Source of the DNA: Arenimonas sp.
GTDB taxonomy: Bacteria; Pseudomonadota; Gammaproteobacteria; Xanthomonadales; Xanthomonadaceae
Direction of reading: 5' to 3'
NCBI GenBank assembly: GCA_003497545.1
Contig: DNNT01000234.1
Location: 1,403 to 7,625, forward strand
DNA: 6,223 bases
Below, in pieces: positions 1 to 5,625 of this stretch; the first letter of the stretch is position 1, and each line of letters begins with the position of its first letter. The notes beneath the pieces were generated by a model, which was not told the origin of the DNA, did no database searches, and saw only the letters and a list, made by a program, of their open reading frames with translations. A program made the translations under genes and the position numbers.

Positions 1-2939
1 ACGCTGCGCGAGAGCGGGATCATGGCCAGCACCGCCGCCAGCGCGGTCAGCACGATGGGCCGGAAGCGGCGCACCGTGGCGTCCACCACCGCCTGCGCGG
101 GCGGCACGCCGGCGCCGATGTCCTGCTCGATCTGGTCCACCAGGATCACCGAGTTGCGCATGATCATGCCGCTGAGCGCGATGGTGCCCAGCATGGCCAC
201 GAAGCCGAACGGCACCCGGAACACCAGCAGGAACAGCACCACGCCGATCAGCCCCAGCGGCGCCGTCAGCAGCACCATCAGCGTGCGCGGGAAGCTGCGC
301 AGCTGCAGCATCAGCAAGGTCATCACCACGCCCACGAACAGCGGCACGCCGGCCGCCACGGAACGCGAGCCGCGGCCGGAATCCTCGACGGTGCCGCCGG
401 TTTCGAGCAGGTAGCCCGGCGGCAGCATGGCGCGCACGTCTTCGAGCGTGGGCAGGATTTCGCCGGTCACGGTGGGCGGGGTGACGTCGCCGTAGATGTC
501 GGCGCGCACGGTCACCGTCGGCAGGCGGTTGCGGTGCCAGATGATGCCGTCCTCGAAAGTGTGCTCGAGCGTGGCGATCTGCGACAGCGGCACCGCGCGG
601 CCATTGCCGGCCGGCACCGACAGGCTGCCCAGCAGCGACAGCCGCTCCCGCTCCTCGGCCGGTCCGCGCAGCAGGATCTCGATCTGCTCGTTGCCCTCGC
701 GGTAGGTGCTCACCGTGGTGCCCGACAGCGACCCGCGCAGGAAGGCCGCCACCTGCGCCGAACTGACGCCCAGCACGCGCGCGCGCTCCTGGTCGATGTT
801 CAGGCGCACCACCTTGCTGGGCTCGTCCCAGTCGAGGTTGACGTTGGTGACGTGCGGGTTGGCGCGCACGCGCTCGGCCACCAGGCGCGCAAGCCGGCGC
901 ACTTCGTCCACGTGTTCGCCGGAGACGCGGAACTGGATGGGGAAACCCACCGGCGGGCCGTTCTCCAGCCGCGACACGCGCGCCTGCACGTCGCTGAAGC
1001 GCTCCTCGAACAGGCCGATGAGCCAGGCCCGCACTTCCTCGCGCGCCTCGATGTCCGGCACCAGCACCACGAACTGGGCGAAGTTCGCCTGCGGCAGCTT
1101 CTGGTCCAGCGGCAGGTAGAAGCGCGGCGTGCCGCTGCCGACGTAGGCGACGAAACTCTCCACGTCCTCGCGCGCGGCCAGCTCGGCCTCCAGGCGCCTG
1201 GCGACTTCCTCGGTGGCATGCAGCGAGGCGCCCTCGGCCAGCTCCAGGTCCACCATCAGCTCGAGCCGGGTCGAGGACGGGAAGAACTGCTGCGGCACGA
1301 AGCGGAACAGCATGATCGAGGCCACGAAAGTCGCCACCGTCACCAGGATCACCGTCTTGCGCTGGCGCACGCACCAGGTCACCCAACGGCGGATGCGCTG
1401 GTAGAAGGGCGTCGAATACGGGTCATGCGCGTGGCCGCCCGGGTGCGGCTTCGGCTCGGGCAGCAGCTTGTCGCCCAGGTAGGGAATGAACACCACCGCG
1501 GCCACCCAGGAAAGCAGCAGCGAGATGGTGACGACCTGGAAGATCGAGCGCGTGTATTCACCCGTGCTCGAGGCCGCGGTGGCGATGGGCAGGAAACCCG
1601 CCGCCGTCACCAGCGTGCCGGTGAGCATCGGGAAGGCCGTGCATTTGTAGGCGAAGGCGGCCGCGCGCAGGCGGTCGTAACCCTGCTCCATCTTCACCGC
1701 CATCATCTCGACCGCGATGATGGCGTCGTCCACCAGCAGGCCCAGGCCCAGCACCAGCGCGCCCAGCGAAATCTTGTGCAGGCCGATGCCGAAGTAATGC
1801 ATGGCCGCGAAGGTCATGGCCAGCACCAGCGGGATGGAAAGCGCCACCACCAGGCCGGTGCGGAAGCCCAGCGAGAAAAAGCTCACCAGCAGCACGATCA
1901 CCACGGCTTCGGCCAGCACCCGCACGAATTCGGCCACGCCGGTGCGCACCGCGGCGGGCTGGTCGGACACCTTCTTGAGCGTCATGCCGACCGGCAGGTT
2001 TTCCTGCAGGCGGGCGAACTCGCGGTCCAGCACCTCGCCCAGGCGCAGGATGTCGCCGCCGTCGCGCATGGACACGGCGATGCCGATGGCGTTTTCGCCC
2101 ATGAAGCGCATGCGCGGCGCCGCCGGATCGGCGAAGCCGCGGCGGATGTCGGCCACGTCGCCCAGCCGGAAGCTGCGGTCGCCGACGCGGATGGGGAAGT
2201 CGCGGATCTGCTGCACGCTGTCGAAGCGGCCGGACACCCGCAGCTGCACGCGGTCGGTGGGCGTTTCGAAGAAGCTGGCCGGGGCGATGGCGTTCTGCTG
2301 GTCGATGGCCTGCTGCACCAGCTCCAGCGGCACGCCCAGCGTGGCCAGCTTGGTGTTCGACAGCTCGATCCAGATCTTCTCGTCCTGCAGGCCCAGCAGC
2401 TCGATCTTGCCGACGTCGGGCAGGCGGTGCAGTTCCAGCTCGATGCGCTCGGCGTAGTCCTTGAGCGTGGCGTAGTCGAAGCCGTCGCCCGAGAGCGCGT
2501 AGATGTTGCCGAAGGTGTCGCCGAATTCGTCGTTGAAGTACGGCCCCACCACGCCCTGCGGCAGGGTGTGGCGGATGTCGCCGATCTTCTTGCGCACGTC
2601 GTACCAGAGCGCGGGCAGTTCCTTCGAGCGCATCGAATCGCGCGACATCAGCATCACCAGCGATTCGCCGGCGCGCGAGTAGGAGCGCACGAACTCGTAG
2701 CGCCCGGTCTCCATCACCTCCTTCTCGATCTTGTCGGTGACCTGCTGGGCCACCTCGTCGGCGGTGGCGCCCGGCCAGAAGGTGCGCACGACCATGATCT
2801 TGAAGGTGAAGGGCGGGTCCTCGGACTGACCGAGGCGCTGGTAACTGAAGATGCCGATCAGCGCCAGCAGCAGCATCGAATACAGCACCAGCGAACGGTT
2901 GCGCAGGGCCCATTCGGAAAGGTTGAAGCGGGAGTCCAT
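1..2939 (-). CDS. RND efflux permease (AcrB/HAE-type), C-terminus cut by window edge
   Basis: Inner-membrane proton/drug antiporter of the RND superfamily (AcrB/ACR_tran family), the energised part of a tripartite pump. The frame is open without a stop from ATG at 2939 to the edge: 979 codons against about 1,015-1,050 for the family, so only the end of the last membrane region is missing. Seen in the protein: TM1 at about 14-31; a periplasmic porter region with the FWPGATADEV motif near residue 60; TM2-TM4 at about 340-412, with the paired aspartates D404-D405 in LVDDAI matching AcrB D407/D408; TM5-6 at about 435-490; a cytoplasmic linker with HPGGHAHD; TM7; a second periplasmic half; and TM8-11 with ALSGMIMRNS (R928, D935) and T965 matching the proton-relay area. 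It is the second gene of an operon with the adaptor. The style (MDSRFNLSEWALRNRS start, GPPVGFPIQF) recalls the TriC-like branch rather than AcrB itself; the substrate is unknown. Family assignment is firm, subgroup tentative. Confidence 0.96.
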   Translation of the reverse strand, partial: MDSRFNLSEWALRNRSLVLYSMLLLALIGIFSYQRLGQSEDPPFTFKIMVVRTFWPGATADEVAQQVTDKIEKEVMETGRYEFVRSYSRAGESLVMLMSRDSMRSKELPALWYDVRKKIGDIRHTLPQGVVGPYFNDEFGDTFGNIYALSGDGFDYATLKDYAERIELELHRLPDVGKIELLGLQDEKIWIELSNTKLATLGVPLELVQQAIDQQNAIAPASFFETPTDRVQLRVSGRFDSVQQIRDFPIRVGDRSFRLGDVADIRRGFADPAAPRMRFMGENAIGIAVSMRDGGDILRLGEVLDREFARLQENLPVGMTLKKVSDQPAAVRTGVAEFVRVLAEAVVIVLLVSFFSLGFRTGLVVALSIPLVLAMTFAAMHYFGIGLHKISLGALVLGLGLLVDDAIIAVEMMAVKMEQGYDRLRAAAFAYKCTAFPMLTGTLVTAAGFLPIATAASSTGEYTRSIFQVVTISLLLSWVAAVVFIPYLGDKLLPEPKPHPGGHAHDPYSTPFYQRIRRWVTWCVRQRKTVILVTVATFVASIMLFRFVPQQFFPSSTRLELMVDLELAEGASLHATEEVARRLEAELAAREDVESFVAYVGSGTPRFYLPLDQKLPQANFAQFVVLVPDIEAREEVRAWLIGLFEERFSDVQARVSRLENGPPVGFPIQFRVSGEHVDEVRRLARLVAERVRANPHVTNVNLDWDEPSKVVRLNIDQERARVLGVSSAQVAAFLRGSLSGTTVSTYREGNEQIEILLRGPAEERERLSLLGSLSVPAGNGRAVPLSQIATLEHTFEDGIIWHRNRLPTVTVRADIYGDVTPPTVTGEILPTLEDVRAMLPPGYLLETGGTVEDSGRGSRSVAAGVPLFVGVVMTLLMLQLRSFPRTLMVLLTAPLGLIGVVLFLLVFRVPFGFVAMLGTIALSGMIMRNSVILVDQIEQDIGAGVPPAQAVVDATVRRFRPIVLTALAAVLAMIPLSRS

Positions 2940-2945
2940 GGCCGA

Positions 2946-2950
2946 TCCTC
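2946..2950 (-). promoter_or_regulatory. Ribosome binding site of the RND permease, overlapping the adaptor stop codon
   Basis: On the minus strand the adaptor stop TGA runs directly into a Shine-Dalgarno core: TGAGGATCGGCCATG. GAGGA lies 6 bases before the permease ATG at 2939 and shares bases with the stop codon. This fixes the permease start and suggests translational coupling of the two pump genes. Confidence 0.7.
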
Positions 2951-4070
2951 AGCGCGCGTCGGCGGGCGCGGGCTGCAGTTCGACCGGGCGGTTGTCGCCG
3001 TCGATCGGCTTGATCCGCTGGCCCTCGAGCAGCAGGTGCACGCCGGCCGCCACCACCCATTCGCCGGGCTGCAGGCCGGACTTCACCGGCACCCAGCGCT
3101 CGCCGTAGGGGCCGAGCTGCACCGGGCGCAGGTGCACGGTGGCTTTCGCCGCGTCCACCACCCACAGCGCGGCCTTGCCTTCGTGTTCGTACACGGCCGA
3201 CAGCGGCACCGCCAGCTCCTCCCCGCCCTCGGCGATGGCGTAGACACGCGCGCTCTGGCCCAGGTCCACGCTGGCCTGGCCGGGGTCGAAGCTGACGCGC
3301 GCGGCGAAGGTGCGGGCCTGCGCGTCGGCGGCCGGCGCGATCTCGCGCAGCACGCCGGGGAAACGCTTGCCGGGCATCGACCACAGCTCCACCGCCAGCT
3401 TGCGGCCGGGCGCGAAGCCGGCGGCGTCGCGCTCGGGCACGCTGATCAGCACCTCGCGCTCGCCGTCCTCGGCCAGCACGAACACGGTCTGGCCGGCGGC
3501 CACCACCTGCCCCGCCTCGGCCAGGCGCTGGGCGATCACGCCCTTGCCCGGCGCGCGCAGCACGGCGTAGTCGGCCTGGTTCTCGGAAACGGACGCCTGT
3601 GCGCGCGCCTGGCGCACCCGCGCCTGCGCCGCCTCGTGCGCCGACACCCGCGCGTCGTAGAGCGAACGGCTGACCAGCTGGCGATCGAACAGGCTCTTGT
3701 AGCGCTCCAGTTCGGAGGCGGCCAGCGCCAGGTCGGATTCGGCCGAGGCCAGCGCCGCCTGCGCCGATTCGCGCTGCAGCGACACGTCGGCGGCATCGAG
3801 CTCGGCCAGGGCCTGGCCGGCCTTCACGCGGTCGCCCACGTCCACATGCCGGCGCGCCAGCTTGCCGCCGATGCGGAAGGCCAGCGCGGGCTCGTGCCGC
3901 GCGCGCACTTCGCCGGCGTAGGCGCTCAGCGCCGCGCCCTGGGTACGGGCCTGCACCACCAGCGCGGGCCGCGCCGCGGCCTCGGGTTCGGCATCGCCGG
4001 AGCAGCCGGCGACAAGGGCCAGCAAGCCGGCCAGGAGGATCGAACGGGGCATCGGGGCAGCGCTCTTCAT
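2949..4070 (-). CDS. RND efflux periplasmic adaptor lipoprotein (membrane fusion protein)
   Basis: 373-residue adaptor of the AcrA/MexA (HlyD-like) family that joins the inner-membrane permease to the outer-membrane channel. The N-terminus has a lipoprotein signal with lipobox VAGC (lipidated C23). Then come the first lipoyl half (about 65-97), an alpha-hairpin (about 98-163), the second lipoyl half (about 165-200, LRAPGKGVIAQRL), a beta-barrel (about 205-280) and a membrane-proximal domain (about 285-360). The hairpin carries RYKSLFDRQLVS, which fits the R-x3-L-x6-S TolC-docking motif (R123, L127, S134). It is first in the operon, 9 bases before the permease. The start is uncertain: neither ATG 4070 nor the in-frame ATG at 4052 (M7) has a convincing ribosome binding site, and both give a working signal peptide. 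Only one adaptor is present, unlike the TriABC type with two. Confidence 0.96.
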   Translation of the reverse strand: MKSAAPMPRSILLAGLLALVAGCSGDAEPEAAARPALVVQARTQGAALSAYAGEVRARHEPALAFRIGGKLARRHVDVGDRVKAGQALAELDAADVSLQRESAQAALASAESDLALAASELERYKSLFDRQLVSRSLYDARVSAHEAAQARVRQARAQASVSENQADYAVLRAPGKGVIAQRLAEAGQVVAAGQTVFVLAEDGEREVLISVPERDAAGFAPGRKLAVELWSMPGKRFPGVLREIAPAADAQARTFAARVSFDPGQASVDLGQSARVYAIAEGGEELAVPLSAVYEHEGKAALWVVDAAKATVHLRPVQLGPYGERWVPVKSGLQPGEWVVAAGVHLLLEGQRIKPIDGDNRPVELQPAPADAR

Positions 4071-4085
4071 GGCGTCGGCGGTGAT

Positions 4086-4116
4086 TGAACTGAGCCGATG
4101 GTATCTTTACGATACT
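4086..4116 (+). promoter_or_regulatory. Possible promoter of the TetR-family regulator
   Basis: TTGAAC (4086-4091, 4 of 6 to the -35 consensus) is followed after 19 bases by GATACT (4111-4116, 4 of 6 to the -10 consensus). The spacing is long, so this is weak. An alternative -10 is AATAAT at 4126-4131 (5 of 6) without a good -35; it would leave a leader of only a few bases before the ATG at 4143. No ribosome binding site is visible before that ATG, which would suit a very short leader. Confidence 0.35.
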
Positions 4117-4127
4117 CACCAGTTCAA
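4098..4127 (-). promoter_or_regulatory. Possible promoter of the adaptor-permease operon
   Basis: On the minus strand TTGAAC (4127-4122) is followed after 18 bases by TACCAT (4103-4098, 4 of 6 to the -10 consensus). Transcription would start near 4091, giving a leader of about 20 bases before ATG 4070. The element overlaps the divergent regulator promoter and both inverted repeats, so one bound repressor dimer could block both directions. Inferred from sequence similarity only. Confidence 0.35.
4101..4115. promoter_or_regulatory. Inner inverted repeat GTATC-N5-GATAC, candidate TetR-family operator
   Basis: GTATC (4101-4105) and GATAC (4111-4115) form a 15-base palindrome with a 5-base centre, TTTAC. 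Flanking TGGT (4099-4102) and ACCA (4118-4121) also pair, but around a different centre. A short palindrome between a TetR-family gene and its divergent target is the normal place and size class for this family's operator. Its centre (4108) is 2 bases off that of the outer repeat, so the two are not one simple long palindrome. Binding is inferred. Confidence 0.5.
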
Positions 4128-4142
4128 TAATATTTTCAGACC

Positions 4143-4784
4143 ATGGTCGCCGCCCCCCGCACCGCCTCCCCCGGCCGCCCCAAGGACCCGGAAAAGCGCG
4201 CGGCCGTCCTCGAGGCGGCCAAGGCGCTGTTCCTGGCCCGGGGCTATGACGGCACGTCCATGGACGCCGTCGCCCAGGCCGCCGGCGTGTCCAAGCTCAC
4301 CGTCTACAGCCACTTCCAGGACAAGGACACGCTGTTCGTCGAGGCGGTGAAGGCCAAGTGCGAGGACCTGCTGCCGGCCGACCTGTTCGAGGCGCGCTTC
4401 GCCGGCCCCATGCGCCAGCAACTGGTGCGCATCGGCCGGGCGCTGTTCGGCCTGATCACGTCCGGGGAAGCCATCGCCGTGCACCGGATCATGGCCCGCC
4501 AGCTGCCCGACGATTCCCAGCTGCCGCACCTGTTCTGGGAAGCCGGCCCCAAGCGCATCCAGGAAGCCTTCGCGGCCTTCCTGCGCGCGGAAGTGGAGGC
4601 CGGCGAACTGCAGGTGCCCGACTGCACCCTGGCTGCCTCGCAGTTCTTCGCCCTGCTCAAGGGCGAACACCACGCGCGCCTGCTCTGCAGCTGCCCCGCG
4701 GCCCTGGCCGGCCCCGACCTGGAGCGCCACGTCGAGGCCACGGTGGACATGTTCCTGCGCGCCTACGGGCCGGGCCGCCGATGA
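4143..4784 (+). CDS. TetR/AcrR-family transcriptional regulator (AefR-like C-terminus)
   Basis: 213-residue DNA-binding regulator, probably the local repressor of the divergent efflux operon. Residues about 17-64 form the TetR_N helix-turn-helix: the first helix in RAAVLEAAKALFLARGYDGTS, then MDAVAQAAGVSKLTVYSHFQDKDTLF, with recognition helix at about 49-58. Residues about 90-205 resemble the AefR-like TetR C-terminal domain (GEAIAVHRIMARQ, LFWEAGPKRI, FFALLKGEHHARLL), the ligand-binding and dimer part. Length is normal for the family. There are four cysteines (C73, C161, C182, C184), the last two in a CSC pair. The start at 4143 precedes the helix-turn-helix by a usual-length tail (GRPKDPEKR); no Shine-Dalgarno sequence is seen. 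Divergent placement 72 bases from the adaptor ATG, with a palindrome between, is the classic layout of an AcrR/MexR-type control circuit. The inducer cannot be told from sequence. Confidence 0.94.
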   Translation: MVAAPRTASPGRPKDPEKRAAVLEAAKALFLARGYDGTSMDAVAQAAGVSKLTVYSHFQDKDTLFVEAVKAKCEDLLPADLFEARFAGPMRQQLVRIGRALFGLITSGEAIAVHRIMARQLPDDSQLPHLFWEAGPKRIQEAFAAFLRAEVEAGELQVPDCTLAASQFFALLKGEHHARLLCSCPAALAGPDLERHVEATVDMFLRAYGPGRR

Positions 4785-4883
4785 GGCCTGAACCCTTCCG
4801 CACCCTGTCCCCGGTCGCGGTGACTAATGGCACTACGGGGTCCCGGCAGCCGCCAGCATCCTGTCGGCACGCAGCGTCCCCTG

Positions 4884-4897
4884 CTTCCGCCTTCCGC
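4884..4897. repeat. Short tandem repeat CTTCCGC x2
   Basis: CTTCCGC occurs at 4884-4890 and 4891-4897, followed by a degenerate third unit CTTCACG (4898-4904); another copy is at 4795-4801. It lies just upstream of the TAGAAT box, where a -35 element would be expected. It may be a chance product of local base bias; no function is claimed. Confidence 0.3.
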
Positions 4898-4914
4898 CTT
4901 CACGGGGCCGGGCG

Positions 4915-4920
4915 TAGAAT
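4915..4920 (+). promoter_or_regulatory. -10-like box TAGAAT for the methyltransferase-tolC unit
   Basis: TAGAAT matches the TATAAT consensus at 5 of 6 positions and sits 33 bases before the ATG at 4953, giving a predicted start near 4927 and a leader of about 26 bases. The matching -35 region (around 4892-4897, TTCCGC) is poor. If real, it makes the methyltransferase and tolC a transcription unit separate from the regulator. Confidence 0.45.
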
Positions 4921-4937
4921 CAGCACCCTTGCGATTC

Positions 4938-4942
4938 AAGGA
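4938..4942 (+). promoter_or_regulatory. Ribosome binding site of the methyltransferase
   Basis: AAGGA lies 10 bases before ATG 4953. It supports 4953 over the upstream in-frame ATG at 4827, which has no such sequence and gives a low-quality N-terminal extension. Confidence 0.6.
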
Positions 4943-4952
4943 TTTAGACGTC

Positions 4953-5606
4953 ATGACGATTGACTTCCAGCAGGCCCGTTTCGCCATGGTCGAACAACAG
5001 GTTCGGCCCTGGGACGTGCTCGACCCGCGCGTGCTCGAGACGCTCATGACCGTGCGTCGCGAGGACTTCGTGCCTGCGCGCCACCGCAAGCTCGCCTTCG
5101 CCGACCTGCCGCTGCCGCTCGAGCACGGCGAGGTGATGATGAAGCCGGTGGTCGAGGGCCGCATGCTGCAGGCCATGGCCATCGAGCCGGGCGACGAGGT
5201 GCTGGAGATCGGCACCGGCTCGGGCTTCATCACCGCCTGCCTGGCCGCGCTGGCGCGCGACGTCACCAGCATCGACCTGCACGCCGATTTCGTCGAGCGC
5301 ACCCGCGCCCGCCTGGCCAGCGACGGCGTCACCAACGTGCGCCTGGAAACGGCCGACGCCTTCGCCTGGCAGCCCACCCATGGTTTCGACGCGATCTGCG
5401 TCACCGGCGCCGTCGCCACCGACCCGGAGCGCTTCGGCGCCTGGCTCAAGCCCGGCGGCCGCCTGTTCGTCATCCACGGCCTGTCGCCGGTGCAGGAAGC
5501 GGTGCTCGTCACCCGCCGCGGCGAAGGCTTCCACCGCGAGAGCCTGTTCGAGACCGACGTGCCCTACCTGCACGGCGCCGAGCCGGCCCCGCATTTCTCC
5601 CTCTGA
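4953..5606 (+). CDS. Protein-L-isoaspartate O-methyltransferase family protein, divergent substrate motif
   Basis: 217-residue cytoplasmic SAM-dependent methyltransferase of the PCMT (protein-L-isoaspartate methyltransferase) family, which in its classical form repairs isoaspartate in aged proteins. SAM motif I is VLEIGTGSGF (83-92), the following acidic motif is SIDLHADF (D108), motif II is FDAICVTGA (145-153), and GGRLFVIHG (168-176) is motif III. N-terminal MVEQQVRPWDVLDPRVLETL and REDFVP are typical of the branch found beside tolC. The stretch where classical enzymes have the TISQPYMVA substrate loop reads GEVMMKPVVEGRML (59-72), so repair activity should not be assumed. Start chosen by AAGGA 10 bases upstream and by family alignment. 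tolC begins 19 bases downstream, implying co-transcription. Family is firm; true substrate is unknown. Confidence 0.92.
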   Translation: MTIDFQQARFAMVEQQVRPWDVLDPRVLETLMTVRREDFVPARHRKLAFADLPLPLEHGEVMMKPVVEGRMLQAMAIEPGDEVLEIGTGSGFITACLAALARDVTSIDLHADFVERTRARLASDGVTNVRLETADAFAWQPTHGFDAICVTGAVATDPERFGAWLKPGGRLFVIHGLSPVQEAVLVTRRGEGFHRESLFETDVPYLHGAEPAPHFSL

Positions 5607-5612
5607 CCTCCC

Positions 5613-5616
5613 AGGA
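5613..5616 (+). promoter_or_regulatory. Ribosome binding site of tolC
   Basis: AGGA lies 9 bases before ATG 5626, inside the 19-base gap after the methyltransferase stop. There is no room for a separate promoter in this gap, although one could lie within the upstream gene. Confidence 0.5.
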
Positions 5617-5625
5617 CCTCCCCCA

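Larger units (their letters stand above)
4084..4128. repeat. Outer 9-bp perfect inverted repeat in the divergent promoter, probable operator
   Basis: ATTGAACTG at 4084-4092 is matched exactly by its reverse complement CAGTTCAAT at 4120-4128, with 27 bases between and the centre at 4106. It lies in the A+T-rich 72-base gap between the divergent adaptor and TetR-family genes. Nine paired bases are unlikely to arise by chance in such a short gap. Each arm contains TTGAAC reading inward, a -35-like element, so the repeat may be an operator, a pair of facing promoter elements, or both. Confidence 0.6.
4785..4952 (+). other. Intergenic spacer between the regulator and the methyltransferase
   Basis: A 168-base gap. 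It holds a promoter-like TAGAAT box and a ribosome binding site near its right end (listed separately), plus a short tandem CTTCCGC repeat at 4884-4897 with a further copy at 4795-4801. I find no convincing intrinsic terminator for the regulator gene: no stable stem followed by a T run. An in-frame ATG at 4827 would extend the methyltransferase by 42 residues, but the extension resembles no part of the family and would run through the promoter. Confidence 0.6.

Noticed and set aside
534..4088. Very long open frame on the plus strand (1,184 codons) antisense to the permease and adaptor
   Set aside because: Its product is a low-complexity run of H, Q, R, G, A and L with no domain. It arises because G/C-ending codons on the minus strand remove stops from the opposite frame. 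The minus-strand frames encode clear RND proteins.
1558..4119. 853-codon minus-strand open frame overlapping the permease and adaptor in another frame
   Set aside because: It is rich in R, A and G, resembles no family, and crosses two well-supported genes and their junction in a different frame.
4116..4730. Minus-strand open frame antisense to the TetR-family gene, starting inside the divergent promoter
   Set aside because: No recognisable domain, and the plus strand encodes an intact helix-turn-helix regulator.
4785..4860. Possible intrinsic terminator after the regulator (CGGGGTCCCGG region)
   Set aside because: The self-complementary stretch has almost no loop and no following T run.
4827..4952. 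N-terminal extension of the methyltransferase from ATG 4827
   Set aside because: The 42 extra residues have no family counterpart and cover the TAGAAT box and the AAGGA site that serves ATG 4953.
4358..4963. Plus-strand open frame overlapping the end of the regulator and the spacer
   Set aside because: A +1-type shadow rich in P, R and G. It ends just inside the methyltransferase start region and has no ribosome binding site or domain.
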